DNA from: Oncomelania hupensis
Taxonomy: Eukaryota; Mollusca; Gastropoda; Littorinimorpha; Pomatiopsidae
Reading direction: 5' to 3'
Assembly (NCBI GenBank): GCA_036898135.1
Contig: CM072526.1
Location: 10,095,226-10,159,225 of the forward strand
DNA: 64,000 bases
Below the pieces are notes generated by a model. It ran no database searches, was not told where the DNA came from, and saw only the letters and a list, made by a program, of their open reading frames with translations. Both the position numbers and the translations under genes were made by a program. The stretch's first letter is position 1; every line of letters begins with the position of its first letter. Positions 32,210-44,394 of this stretch are shown in pieces.

Positions 32210-33838
32210 AGAGCTGCTCAAGGCGCTGGCCAATACAGGATCTAACTCACCAGGTCAAAGAGCTGCTCAAGGCGCTGACCAATACAGGATCTAACTCACC
32301 AGGTAAAAGAGCTGCTCAAGGCGCTGGCCAATACAGGATCTAACTCACCAGGTCAAAGAGCTGCTCAAGGCGCTGGCCAATACAGGATCTAACTCACCAG
32401 GTCAAAGAGCTGTTCAAGACGCTGACCAATATAGGATCTAACTCACCAGGTCAAAGAGCTGCTCAAGGCGCTGGCCAATACAGGATCTAACTCACCAGGT
32501 CAAAGAGCTGCTCAAGGCGCTGGCCAATACAGGATCTAACTCACCAGGTCAAAGGAAGAGCTGCTCAAGGCGTTGGCCAATACAGGATCTAACTCACCAG
32601 GTCAAAGGAAGAGCTGATCAAGGCGCTGACCAATACAGGATCTAACTCACCAGGTCAAAGGAAGAGCTGCTCAAGGCGCTGGCCAATACAGGATCTAACT
32701 CACCAGGTCAAAGAGCTGCTCAAGGCGCTGGCCAATACAGGATCTAACTCACCAGGTCAAAGGAAGAGCTGCTCAAGACGCTGACCAATACAGGATCTAA
32801 CTCACCAGGTCAAAGGAAGAGCTGCTCAAGACGCTGGCCAATACAGGATCTAACTCACCAGGTCAAAGGAGAGCTGATCAAGGCGCTGACCAATACAGGA
32901 TATAACTCACCAGGTCAAAGAGCTGCTCAAGACGCTGGCCAATACAGGATCTAACTCACCAGGTCAAAGAGCTGCTCAAGGCGCTGACCAATACAGGATC
33001 TAACTCACCATGTCAAAAATCTGCTCAAGGCACTAACCAATACAGGATCTAACTCACCAGGACAAAGAGCTGCTCAAGGCGCTGACCAATACAGGATCTA
33101 ACTCACCAGGTCAAAGAGCTGCTCAAGGCGCTGGCCAATACAGGATCTAACTCACCAGGTCAAAGAGCTGATCAAGGCGCTGGTCAATACAGGATCTAAC
33201 TCACCAGGTCAAAGAGCTTCTCAAGGCGCTGGCCAATACAGGATCTAACTCACCAGGTTTAAGAGCTGCTCAAGGCGCTGGCCAATACAGGATCTAACTC
33301 ACCAGGTCAAAGAGCTGCTCAAGGCGCTGACCAATACAGGATCTAACTCACCAGGTCAAAGGAAGAGCTGCTCAAGGCGCTGACCAATACAGGATCTAAC
33401 TCACCAGGTCAAAGATCTGCTCAAGGCGCTGGCCAATACAGGATCTAACTCACCAGGTCAAAGAGCTGCTCAAGGCGCTGGCCAATACAGGATCTAACTC
33501 ACCAGGTCAAAGAGCTGCTCAAGGCGCTGGCCAATACAGGATCTAACTCACCAGGTCAAAGAGCTGCTCAAGGCGCTGGCCAATACAGGATCTAACTCAC
33601 CAGGTCAAAGAGCTGCTCAAGGCGCTGGCCAATACAGGATCTAACTCACCAGGTCAAAGAGCTGCTCAAGGCGCTGGCCAATACAGGATCTAACTCACCA
33701 GGTCAAAGGAAGAGCTACTCAAGGCGCTGACCAATACAGGATCTAACTCACCAGGTCAAAGAGCTGCTCAAGGCGCTGACCAATACAGGATCTAACTCAC
33801 CAGGTCAAAGAAAGAGCTGCACAAGGCGCTGGCCAATA
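32210..33838. repeat. 49-bp minisatellite, about 33 copies
   Basis: Unit built on 'gagctgctcaaggcgctggc' and 'caatacaggatctaactcac', period 49 bp, some units 53 bp because of an extra GGAA. In reverse complement the unit resembles the SINE body near 51.08 kb ('agatcctgtttcgaccagc', 'gccttgagcagctcttgaac'). It lies in the FAD oxidoreductase intron. Open frames in it are artefacts. Confidence 0.95.
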
Positions 33839-34235
33839 CATAGTGTCAGACTCTTCCTGAACTTTGCTACGCCATAGCGTAGTGTAAGACTCTTCCTGTA
33901 CTTGGCTATGCTATAGCGTAGTGTCAGACTCTTCCTGTACTTGGCTATGCTATAGCGTAGTGTCACACTCTTCCTGTACTTGGCTATGCTATAGCGTAGT
34001 GTCAGACTCTTCCTGTACTTGGCTATGCTATAGCGTAGTGTCACACTCTTCCTGTACTTGGCTATGCTATAGCGTAGTGTCAGACTCTTCCTGTACTTGG
34101 CTACGCTATATCGTAGTGTCACACTCTTCCTGTACTTGGTACAGACTTGGTACAGACTCTTCCTGTACTTGGCTACGCTATAGCGTAGTGTCAGACTCTT
34201 TCTGTACTTGGCTATGCTATAGCGTAGTGTCAGCA
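33839..34235. repeat. 39-bp minisatellite, about 10 copies
   Basis: Unit 'tagtgtcagactcttcctgt' plus 'acttggctatgctatagcg'. A C/G variant alternates between neighbouring units in the middle of the array, giving a 78-bp higher-order repeat. The period divides by three, so one frame on each strand is open throughout; that is not evidence of a gene. Confidence 0.93.
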
Positions 34236-34929
34236 CACAGCGCTTTCATACAGACATGCGCATACGCGTACCTCTATTTTCGAAAGTCGCAGTATGTAGA
34301 CTCAACATAGTATGCGAAACTAAGGTGGAAAATCCTATAATATTTTCATTTTAGAGTACTCTTGCAACGTTCGTCTGGCATTGACTACTGTTGTTTGAAA
34401 GAGGGTGGCCTTTTAACATGGAAGTGGACGTTTAAAGGAATACTAGTGGACCAAGTGGTGAATAGAAGCGCTATAGGTCCGTGCTACAATTAGAGGGAGC
34501 TAACACTGTTTTCCACAACAATCAGGGAAAAGTCTATTAATGGCTTGTTACCTCCCTTACACTGCTTGAAGCTTATTCGGTTGGACTTGGACGTGCAACA
34601 TTTTGGATTTTTAAAAAAAATCGGTCAATGGCAAAGATAATGTTATCCATATTGGCTATTGGTTAGTCCATTCTAATTTCTTTATGGACCTAAACTTTCA
34701 AGTCTCTACTACATTTTTTTAAAAAATGTGTTTACTAACTCAAAGAAATCAAATTGAGCCATGAAAGGGGAAGCAACTCGCGCCAGTTCCTGTGCGATGG
34801 GATGCGTGCGTGCATTAACTAGAGCTCGCCAGTTTATACTGTCATCCAGACAAGTGAGGACCGCATGGTTGTGCGTAAGGGTCATGGGATATAACTGTTG
34901 GTATTCCTGGCCGTCAACCTGCAGCCTGG
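34236..34929. other. Spacer, nothing recognised
   Basis: Unique-looking intronic sequence without supported features. Confidence 0.4.
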
Positions 34930-35578
34930 TATCACCGTTTGCAATGTTGTCACTTCACACTCAATGCCTCAATGGCTGTACAACCGTTTGCAATGTTATC
35001 ACTTCACACTCAATGCCCCAATGGCTGTCCCACAGTTTGCAATGTTATCACTTCACACTCCATGCCCCAACAGCTGTACCACCGTTTACAATGTTATCAT
35101 TTCACACTCAATGCCCCAATGGCTGTACCACCGTTTGCAATGTTATCACTTCACACTCAATGCCCACAATGGCTGTACCGCCGGTTTACAATGTTATCAC
35201 TTCACACTCCATGCCCCAATGGCTGTACCACCGTTTGTAATGTTATCACTTCACACTCAATGCCCCAATGGCTGTACCGCCGTTTGCAATGTTATCACTT
35301 CACACTCAATGCCACAATGGCTGTACCGCCGTTTGTAATGTTATCACTTCACACTCAATGCCACAATGGCTGTACCGCCGTTTGCAATGTTATCACTTCA
35401 CACTCAATGCCTCAATGGCTGTACCGCCGTTTACAATGTTATCACTTCACACTCAATGCCCCAATGGCTGTACCGCCGTTTACAATGTTATCACTTCACA
35501 CTCAATGCCCCAATGGCTGTACCGCCGCTTGCAATGTTATCACTTCACACTCCATGCCACAATGGCTGTACCGCCGCC
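34930..35578. repeat. 49-bp minisatellite, about 13 copies
   Basis: Unit 'cgtttgcaatgttatcactt' plus 'cacactcaatgccccaatgg'. It ends only about 10 bp from the FAD oxidoreductase exon at 35587-35801, i.e. just inside the intron on the donor side. Long frames through it (up to 238 codons) arise because a 49-bp unit without stops is read in all three frames in turn. Confidence 0.95.
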
Positions 35579-35586
35579 CTTCTTAC

Positions 35587-35801
35587 CCCCAATCAATGTG
35601 CCTGTGCAGGAAGCTCCTGACTGGGTCGAGGACGGGACGTTCTGCAGGTTCATAAACATTGAGGCCAGGTGGTTGAGCTTGGCGTCGTTCTGAATGTCCG
35701 AGACCTGGATGAAGTTGTTCCAAATGTAGGCATTTGTTTCGTTGGGGTCCGCAGCGTTCATCTCGTATTTCAGGAAGGTGTCGTAGTAGTTGTCCACTTT
35801 C
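35587..35801 (-). CDS. FAD oxidoreductase gene, internal exon
   Basis: Minus-strand exon with acceptor GTGTGTAG and a strong donor GGGG|GTAAGA. It encodes 71 residues (KVDNYYDTFLKYEMNAA ... TGTLIGG) with the Asp/Asn- and aromatic-rich character of the substrate-domain region in BBE-like oxidoreductases. It opens one base into a codon and closes with one base of the next codon, which matches the two bases at the start of the exon at 28228. Upstream exons are not securely identified; the candidate at 43135-43229 has the wrong phase for its best donor. The intron to the next exon is about 7.4 kb. Confidence 0.75.
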
Positions 35802-35872
35802 CTACACACAGACAAACAAACCTCGACTTCATTCACGCCTACCGTTTACAGGCATTGACCCTCAGGATTGAA

Positions 35873-36076
35873 GCGAGAGTTGTGGCTGAGTGGTCTAAGG
35901 CGGGACTAACTTGCCTTGTCCACAGGCCAGAAACCAATGGCGCCTGAGAGGTGTGGGATCGATCCTGCCTCTGGGCATTATGGTCCTCCGAATATTATTT
36001 ACTTTCGACTCGAGGTCCAGCTGTTTTCTCTTTGGACGTAGACCTTGTCCCCTTCTTTCAGAGGCGGTTTGATTCT

Positions 36077-36082
<6 letters not shown>
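35873..36082 (+). repeat. tRNA-derived SINE with a class II (Ser/Leu-like) head
   Basis: A box TGGCTGAGTGG at 35883-35893 and B box GGGATCGATCC at 35955-35965, about 62 bp apart, as expected for a tRNA with a long variable arm. The head begins near GAGAGTTGTGG and is followed by a body of about 110 bp, then a GA-rich run that may be its tail. Stems are imperfect, so it is not a functional tRNA. Confidence 0.65.
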
Positions 36083-36150
<68 letters not shown>

Positions 36151-36151
36151 T
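36081..36151. repeat. (GA)n microsatellite
   Basis: GA run with a few G insertions, directly after the SINE. Confidence 0.95.
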
Positions 36152-36929
36152 GAAACGTTTGTGAGTTATAATAAGGATATTGTATTATGTGCTTTTAAGG
36201 AACTATATGTAAAACAGTATCATTTCATTCTAAACGTCCGTTCATACAACATCAGGCCTTAAAAGACATGGGAGGGAGGAGTGGATGCTATCCAGTAGGA
36301 ATCAGATGCTGCAATTATAAAAATCAGTTGATTGCATCATGTGTTAGCGAAACATGTGTTAGAGAGGGAGTTATGGGGGAGTATTGTTGTGGGAGCAAGA
36401 TCAGAAACATTTAAGGAATGTGTTTTCATATGTGTGTACTGTATATTTGTTCATGCGTGAATGGAATGTGTGCATTGTGTTTATCACCTTGGTGAAAATA
36501 GTGTTATCAAACATCAACCAACAGCTTCTTTTACTTCATTGTTACCCATGTGTTTAGTTATGTGGATTACAGCTGTATTATTGCAATTGACATGCTGTAA
36601 CATCATTACTTCATTGTTACCCCATGTGTTTAGTTATGTGGATTATAGCTGTATCCTGTATTGCAATTGCCATGCTGTAACATGGTTATTTCATTTGTTC
36701 AGTTTTATTACCCATTAATTATGTAGCTCAATTTAAATTGTGCAAATTGGTTTAATTAATTTTTGTATGATTTAGTTTTACTATCCGAGCTCTAAAAATA
36801 AGAATTTTATATTTGTAACTTTTTCTTCAACAGAAATTTGTGTTTAATGTGGTAGTCTTAATCGCATGTGCAGTGAACAAAGAGTCAATGTGTTAACACA
36901 TTTGTATCCATTCTTTATTATAGTTGTTT

Positions 36930-37215
36930 TTACCTACAAAATCTGTACTTTCTGTTACAAGTGCGTCCATGGATTAGCCCCTTCCTACCTCACCCAGGAT
37001 ATTCACTTCTACAAGCCATCTAAAAATCTTCGTTCTTCCTCTGACACCCTCATGCTACAAATACCCGTAATAAACTGTCCTCAGGCTGTCGATCCTTCTC
37101 AGTGCTTGATCCTTCAACTTGGAACTCTCTTCCTCTCTCTTTTTGCAGTTCTTAGAACATAGCCACTTTCAAGTCCAACTTGAAAACTCATCTCTTCCTT
37201 AAAAATGTCTGATCT
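36930..37215 (+). pseudogene. Decayed CR1/L2-type LINE C terminus
   Basis: Plus-strand translation gives YKCVHGLAPSYLTQDI and LRSSSDTLMLQIPV, then a shifted frame with a WNSLP-like stretch and FKSNLKTHLF. This is the C-terminal tail pattern also seen intact in the CR1/L2 copy at 61.5-62.6 kb. Frameshifted and without RT core. Confidence 0.65.
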
Positions 37216-38300
37216 CGCCTCCCATCGCCATCATCATTCCTTCTTTGTGATTCAGACCACCACCGTCACACCGCACGCCCCATCCTTCTCACTCCTTTAC
37301 TGCTCTCCTCCTCCCTCTCCTCCCATCAGTATCAAAGCGTTGTGGGCTGGCTATGCTATAGCCTATCAACATATAGAAAGAGTTGTGGTTATACATTCTA
37401 TAGCCTATCAACATATAGAAATGAGGATTATCTATAGCCTAGAAAGTGTGTTGTGGGTGGTATGCTATGCTATGTTTTTATACTTTCTACTATGCACCTC
37501 CTTTAGAAAGTGTTTTTCTTATGTATAGATTGTCTAGCATTATTTTTTACCTTGTAATCACAGCCTACAATATTGTGAAAGTTTACTTTGGGTGCATGCT
37601 ATAGCCTATCAACATATAGAATTTGTTCTGTTATTTCTTTTTATTTTTTTTCTTTTTGGTACTATGTATTTCTTGCCTATCAACATATAGAAAGTGTTTG
37701 TTTTATTTCATTGTTGAGAAATTAAAGTGTTGTGGGCTGGTTTTTATGCTTTGTACTCGTTCCTATCGCCAGATTTTCATTGTTGTCATGTCAAAGGGTG
37801 CGCAGCACTTATAGTTTTCCTTTGTGTGCCCTATGTTCTATGCTTTGTGGGTGAATATACAATTCTGTTTAAACAAAATATAGCGTTTGAGTATGTGTTG
37901 TGTGTGTGTGTGTTTGTGTGTGGTGTGTGTGTGTGGGTGTGTGTGTACTATGCTATTTTACTTTCTTATCCTTGCACGCTTAAAAAGTGTTGTTTTCTCT
38001 ATGTTTATAGGGAGTAATTTGCTAGCATATTACCTTTTAATCGACAGTGCTATATTGTGTAAAAGTTTCTATTGTGCTGTGTCCTATGCCTAGTTAACAT
38101 ATCATAGTTCTTTTTTTTCCTTTTTCAATGTTATTGTATTTCTTATCTCTTAACTATGGAAAGTCTTTGTTTACTTTTGCAATAGAAAATAATTAAGGTA
38201 CTGGTTTTTTAGCTGTGTACTCTATCCTGAAACTGTCACGGACTATGTGTATAGACATTGACAGTGTTGTAGTAATATAGGCCTACTAGTCAATAGACGT
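37216..38300. repeat. LINE 3' region with a recurring 'tatagcctatcaacatatag' motif
   Basis: The motif recurs four to five times (37368, 37400, 37600, 37674), often followed by AAAG. The segment 37779-37960 ('tcaaagggtgcgcagcactt', 'gcgtttgagtatgtg', then GT runs) has a second copy at 39212-39415. Probably 3' untranslated sequence of the LINE just upstream. Confidence 0.5.
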
Positions 38301-38394
38301 CACGAATTTTTAGTTGGCGGCAAATTGTGAGCTGGATTTTGTCAGTCTTCGTATGTTTATAGAAATGTGTGCTCTCCTGCACAATGTTCGCTGA

Positions 38395-38790
38395 TAATTT
38401 TGTAGAGTGAGAGACCTGTAGCTACAGAGAAAAGAAAAGTGAGAAGGAGGAGAAGGATAGGAGAAGAATAAGTGAGAAGGAGTGGAAAGAGAGAAGAAGA
38501 ATACGACGAAGAAGAAGTGAAGCAGAAGAGAAGAGAGGAAGTGAGGGAACAGGAAGAGAGAAGAAGAAGAATACAAAGGAAGAGGAAGCGAGAAGAAGAC
38601 GAGAGAGCTATATGAAGAGGAGTGACGAAGAGATAGCCGACGAAGAGAGAAAGCTGACAAGAGAAGAGCTGATGACGGGAACTGACGAAGAAATAGCCGA
38701 CAAAGAGAGAAAGTGACTGACGAAGAGGAGAGCTGACGAAGAGAAATCGACGAAGAAGAAGAGGGGAGTGTGGGGCGACGAAGAAAGACT
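38395..38790. repeat. Polypurine tract, about 400 bp
   Basis: The plus strand is almost only G and A (many GAAGAA/GAGAAG blocks, later 'gacgaagag' repeats). It has stops on both strands in every frame of any length. It could form triplex DNA, but that is inference. Confidence 0.8.
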
Positions 38791-39205
38791 GTGGGTGGAG
38801 TTATGCGTGGAGTCGTGAGTTATAATATTGTTTACTCTTTCTTATAATATTGTATAATTTCCTTTGGACTTATAATATTGTGACAAAGCAAAATACGTTT
38901 TTCTACTGTTCTGTACATGATTGTTTGAAAATATTTGTGAGGTGGGTTTGAAGACGTGTTGTACTCGTTATTGTTATGTTTTGTATAATATTATATGTGT
39001 TTTTCGTATTTTTGTATTTATGTGACAGATAATTATTCAGAGTAGTTGTATTAGAAGAAAGAAAAACGCGCACATGCAGATAGACATTAATATAAACAAA
39101 TACCTTGTTTCTGAGTGAAATCTGATAAGATAGTTAGTATTCTTTGTCTGTTTTATTTATCCATTCACTTGATATAGGTATAGTTAGACCGCTTTCGTTA
39201 CACAG

Positions 39206-39415
39206 CATTTCATTGTTGTCGTTTGTCAAAGGGTAGCACTTAGTTCAGCTTTGCTTTTGTGTGCCATTTATCGTTCTCCATGCTTTGTTTGCTTGCCTCG
39301 TGAATAATAAAATTTTGTTTAAACCCAAAGTCATAGTTCGTTTGAGTATGTGTGTGAGGGTGTGTGTGTGGGTGTGTGGGGGGGTATGTGTAAGTGTGTG
39401 TGTGTGTGTTAGTTT
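39206..39415. repeat. Second copy of a LINE 3' segment
   Basis: Diverged copy of 37779-37960, including 'gttgtcgtttgtcaaagggt' and 'tttgagtatgtgtgtg', ending in GT-rich sequence. Confidence 0.6.
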
Positions 39416-39774
39416 GAGGGTCATTAGATTTTATATATAAGATTTATGTTAATAGTTAATGTGTTTTTTATTCTGTATTCATGTAAGCGCCTAGATCTTA
39501 GATTAGGTGCATAAATATCAATAACAATCTTAATAATAATTGGTACAGTCTGTTCAAGAATGTAAGTAAACTAACAATTGTTTGTAATTATTGTCCAAAG
39601 CAGTGATATCGCAATGTTTTTACTTCAGCTGTAACATCCATGTACAAAAAGTGATCGCTTCACCAATTGGAAAATATTACTGGAGAGACAATAGTTATTC
39701 ATTCGCAGTACTAATACCAAACAAAATGGTTTTATAAACACATAACAATCCCTTGCAACTTTGACATGTCATCG

Positions 39775-39831
<57 letters not shown>
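39775..39831. repeat. (CAT)n microsatellite
   Basis: About 19 trinucleotide repeats followed by a pyrimidine-rich stretch. Confidence 0.95.
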
Positions 39832-39832
<1 letters not shown>

Positions 39833-40079
39833 TCTTCCCTACTTCTTTCTTTCATCTTTTTTTCTTTTTTCTTGTTCTTCTTCTTCTCATCCTCATTCTC
39901 ATCATCCTCCTCAATCATTTTCCTACTTCTAAACTTGTTGTCATGTGCCTGTGATTTGCGGGACGTTCTTTGACGGGTTCGAGGGAGGCAAACTGGACTG
40001 GGCTGTGGTTGCTATGATCTCACTGCGCATGCCCGCAAACCGTTACGCTCTATTGGCACTTTGATTATATTGCAGACGA

Positions 40080-40223
40080 CATATTGCATTCTTAACGCTC
40101 GCTGCAACAAGAATGCAGAAAGAAGAGACGAGTTGGGCGATTTATCGGTGAAATCCTAGGAGAGTGGATTAAACCTAAAGAATATATCAAGTCTGCTGTT
40201 TACAACGTTTTACTAAAGTACGG
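40080..40223 (+). other. Possible non-coding first exon
   Basis: A CpG-containing stretch ending in a consensus donor ACGG|GTAAGTAT at 40223/40224. It could be a 5' untranslated exon for the plus-strand gene at 46.8 kb, whose first coding exon has an acceptor-like TTATTTACAG at 46795. No coding frame; position of any promoter is not visible. Confidence 0.25.
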
Positions 40224-40770
40224 GTAAGTATAGCCTAGACTTGTTATTTCTATGACTACGACTAGGCCTATGGGGATTGCTGGACTGCTTCAGTGCTTTG
40301 TCTAGGCACAGCCATACATGGCGACTGGTTCAATGACTGGTATTTGTATAAATTATGTGTGTTTGGTGGATCCTATAACTGTTTATGATATTGAAAGAGA
40401 TAGACCCGTTTCGTGGGAGTATGGTCCAGCTATGACCGCTAAAGGTTCACTGAACCCTATAAACAAAAAATCAGATCAAATCAAATGACTCGCATTGACC
40501 ATGGCGTTGTTAAGTTGTACTGCCGTACATATCTGTATTATCGCGCGGTGTAACGTCAAAGAATTGCATTCAGCCCCTTTCTACCGTAACAATGCTAATG
40601 CTTTTTGTTGAGCAACGCAGTACTTAAAAACAATAACCCAAGTCACATCTGTAATCGTGTATATATTTTGATTTTTTAAAAATATTCCTCTCTTTGATGT
40701 GTCCCTTTTTATCTTCATTTTGTTAATCGTTATTATTATTATTTATTTATGTATTTATTTATTTATTTGG

Positions 40771-40852
40771 TGTGTGAATGCGTGAGAATTGCGCTTAAAA
40801 CCGAAGTTTTATAGGAAAATGCGCTATATAAATATCATTATTATTATTATTA

Positions 40853-40923
<71 letters not shown>

Positions 40924-40925
40924 TA
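40771..40925 (+). repeat. Retroposon 3' tail with (TTA)n
   Basis: 'gcgcttaaaaccgaag' and 'aatgcgctatataaatatc' followed by a TTA/ATT run is the usual 3' end of many SINE/L2-like retroposons. Head not seen. Confidence 0.55.
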
Positions 40926-41114
40926 TTGTAATAGTAGGTTGACAATTGCTGCCGTGTAACCTACTAGTACTACTGCAATGAAATTAGAAATAAAAATAAC
41001 TTGATTTCTCAGTTTGGGCATTTCCACATTCGATTTTTCGCCACATTCGGCCTACGCCTGCATATCGGTGGCCTGTTATTTAATGTATTCAGTTTTCTGA
41101 GAAATTACGTGGTA

Positions 41115-41116
41115 GT

Positions 41117-41190
<74 letters not shown>
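41115..41190. repeat. (GT)n(GA)n microsatellite
   Basis: Two adjoining dinucleotide runs. Confidence 0.95.
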
Positions 41191-41193
<3 letters not shown>

Positions 41194-41325
41194 TGTTATA
41201 AAATAAAGAGATGGACAGGGAGTAATGTATAAACACAAATCAATCAACCAGTAAATGAATCAGTGTTGTCTGTATGCACTTTGAATTGATTTATACTTAA
41301 ATACCCGTGGTAGTAGCAATAGTAT

Positions 41326-41830
<505 letters not shown>

Positions 41831-41914
41831 CAACAGGAAAACAATTTACCAAAGGACTAGACTAGTGATGAGTACTGTACATAAGAGCTAGCTTGTATTG
41901 ATATTGAAAGATGA

Positions 41915-41916
<2 letters not shown>

Positions 41917-41980
<64 letters not shown>

Positions 41981-42042
41981 GTTAACAGATATAGTTAGAT
42001 AAAAAGACACAGACAGATAGACAGATAGAAAGATAGATAGAC

Positions 42043-42122
<80 letters not shown>

Positions 42123-42125
42123 TGA
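41917..42125. repeat. (AG)n and (GATA)n microsatellites
   Basis: An AG run (41917-41977) followed after 60 bp by a GATA run (about 42038-42122). Confidence 0.95.
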
Positions 42126-42416
42126 TAGACATGCATAGACCTAGATAGGTAGACCTAGATAGATACATAGACAGGTAAGTTGGTAGGTAGGTAAACATTC
42201 AAATAGATCGGTAAAAAGAAAGATAGAGATTAACCTTTCAATCATGTGAAAGAAAAACCTCACTTTTGTCATGGCCAGCTTTGAAGGAAGGACCATCTTC
42301 TCCCCCTTATTGATGGATATACTGATTAATTGACAAACCGATATGAAGAAAAATCCTTCCTAACTAACAGCTATGTAGGTGTATCCTCTATGGATGTTAA
42401 CAAACAACTCCATGAA

Positions 42417-43128
42417 CGTTGTGTGTGATTGTGTACACAGAGGCTGAGTACGTTGTGTGTGATTGTGTACACAGAGGCTGAGTACGTTGTGTGTGATTGT
42501 GTACACAGAGGCTGAGTACGTTGTGTGTGATTGTGTACACAGAGGCTGAGTACGTTATGTGTGATTGTGTACACAGAGGCTGAGTACGTTGTGTGTGATT
42601 GTGTACACAGAGGCTGAGTACGTTGTGTGTGATTGTGTACACAGAGGCTGAGTACGTTGTGAGTGATTGTGTACACAGAGGCTGAGTACGTTGTGTGTGA
42701 TTGTGTACACAGAGGCTGAGTACGTTGTGAGTGATTGTGTACACAGAGGCTGAGTACGTTGTGTGTGATTGTGTACACCGAGGCTGAGTACGTTGTGTGT
42801 GATTGTGTACACAGAGGCTGAGTACGTTGTGTGTGATTGTGTACACAGAGGCTGAGTACGTTGTGTGTGATTGTGTACACAGAGTCTAAGTACGTTGTGT
42901 GTGATTGTGTACACAGAGGTTAAGTACGTTATGTGTGATTGTGTACACAGAGGTTGAGTACGTTGTGTGTGATTGTGTACACAGAGGCTGAGTACGTTGT
43001 GTGAGATTGTGTACACAGAGGCTGAGTACGTTGTGTGTGATTGTGTACACAGAGGCTGAGTACGTTGTGTGTGATTGTGTACACAGAGGCTGAGTACGTT
43101 GTGTGTGATTGTGTACACAGAGGCTGAG
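42417..43128. repeat. 34-bp minisatellite, about 21 copies
   Basis: Unit 'gtacgttgtgtgtgattgtg' plus 'tacacagaggctga', period 34 bp, few variants. It touches the candidate exon at 43135-43229. Period is not a multiple of three, so all three minus-strand frames are open without meaning. Confidence 0.95.
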
Positions 43129-43134
43129 TCAGAC

Positions 43135-43229
43135 CAGTGTAACATCTTGTGACAGGGCTGTTGTCACGACGCTCCACAGGTCCATGATGTCCAGGATGAT
43201 TCTGACATAGGCTGTAATGGTGTATCCAG
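43135..43229 (-). CDS. Candidate upstream exon of the FAD oxidoreductase gene
   Basis: On the minus strand, acceptor CATCAG leads to an open segment GYTITAYVRIILDIMDLW and SQDVTL, with a GT donor at 43134 (CTG|GTCTGA). The amphipathic helical character could fit the substrate domain of BBE-like enzymes. However, this donor leaves phase 0, while the next exon needs two open bases; a weaker donor a little earlier (CCCT|GTCACA) would fit. Weak polypyrimidine tract. Tentative. Confidence 0.28.
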
Positions 43230-43239
43230 CTGATGCAAA

Positions 43240-44394
43240 GGTATTCATTTATTTATTTGTTTGTGTTGTTGTTGTGGTTGTTAATTCATTTATCCAAACC
43301 TAATGTATTTATTTAGTGTGTGCGTTTTGTTTTTAAAATTAATATATGCGTATTAAAAGATTTTAATGTATTTAATTATTTATTTATATTATTGATCTAT
43401 TTATTGTACTGTCTTTGTTTAGTATCTGATGTTTGTATCAATTTTCTGGTCTTGTAGTGCTTTGTTTCTTTACTTCTCTATCTTTCGTCTTTTTGTGACC
43501 TGTAAATACTTTCAAATCGTCCGGAATCAAAACGAGCCAAAAGTCGATCATTCCGTCGGTTCAATGCGCACCATACAGTATATTAAAACCACTGAACAGA
43601 TTTTGATCAAATTCCATAGGAATATAACGTAAGATAGTGGCTGTCAACCTTCCGTAACACCATACTTGCTCCACAGCAAAGGGTAAGAGGTCACTGGCGT
43701 CACATTCTTTCTGTATCGTGTTTTGTTCAATGTCCCAATACCAGTTAAACCGATTTTGCTGAGATTGGTATACAAGTACTTCATCTCATGGCCAGTCATA
43801 GAGTAGCATTTGGGTTGTCGGTCAAGTGATCGGTTTATCAGTCAGTCCTTCTGAATTTCACTTTTTCGTTGAAAATACATTTGTTTGCCTTATCTCAAGA
43901 ATGACTGGGGTGATTTTGTTTATTTTACTGCGCAAAATCCTTAAACATCTCTCTTTTTATGTCATTGACTTTCCTTTTCAAGGTCGCTAACGTCCGTTAT
44001 ATATATTTTTTTTAATGTTACACTTTTTTGTCAAAATCATCTGAATCGGGTTTGATTGCAACAACTCCATCCATATAGTTCAGACAGTGGGTCATCATGC
44101 CATGTTTTCATTTTGCTTCACTAGGACAACGCCACGTGACAACACATAGAGATAAAAAATGGTCAAAATGAGGACTGTCAGCTATGTGTGCCAGGGTCTG
44201 AAATGTATATATAGTCACATGACTTGCCATCTTGTTTTTTTTTTTCATTCTTTTTATCTTTGATCCTTCCTTCCTATCTTCATTCCTTCCTTTCTTTATT
44301 TCTTCAAACATCTCGTTCTTCCTTCATTAATATTTTAAAATTTTGATTTAGAAAGAAATTTATTTTCTGACTTTCAGGCTTTGGACGCACCTGT
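43240..44394. other. Spacer, nothing recognised
   Basis: AT-rich; no gene or clear repeat seen. Confidence 0.4.

Noticed and set aside
33805..34310. 143- and 129-codon repeat frames on opposite strands
   Set aside because: The 39-bp unit is a multiple of three and lacks stops, so both strands stay open by chance.
34898..35655. Frames of 141-238 codons made of a repeated His/Cys-rich peptide
   Set aside because: A 49-bp tandem unit without stops is open in all frames; no start context, splice support or non-repeat domain.
35873..35975. Functional tRNA-Ser/Leu gene
   Set aside because: Stems pair poorly and the sequence continues into a SINE body.
42417..43128. Regular 34-bp repeats resembling a CRISPR array
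   Set aside because: Units abut with no spacers and the DNA is clearly eukaryotic.
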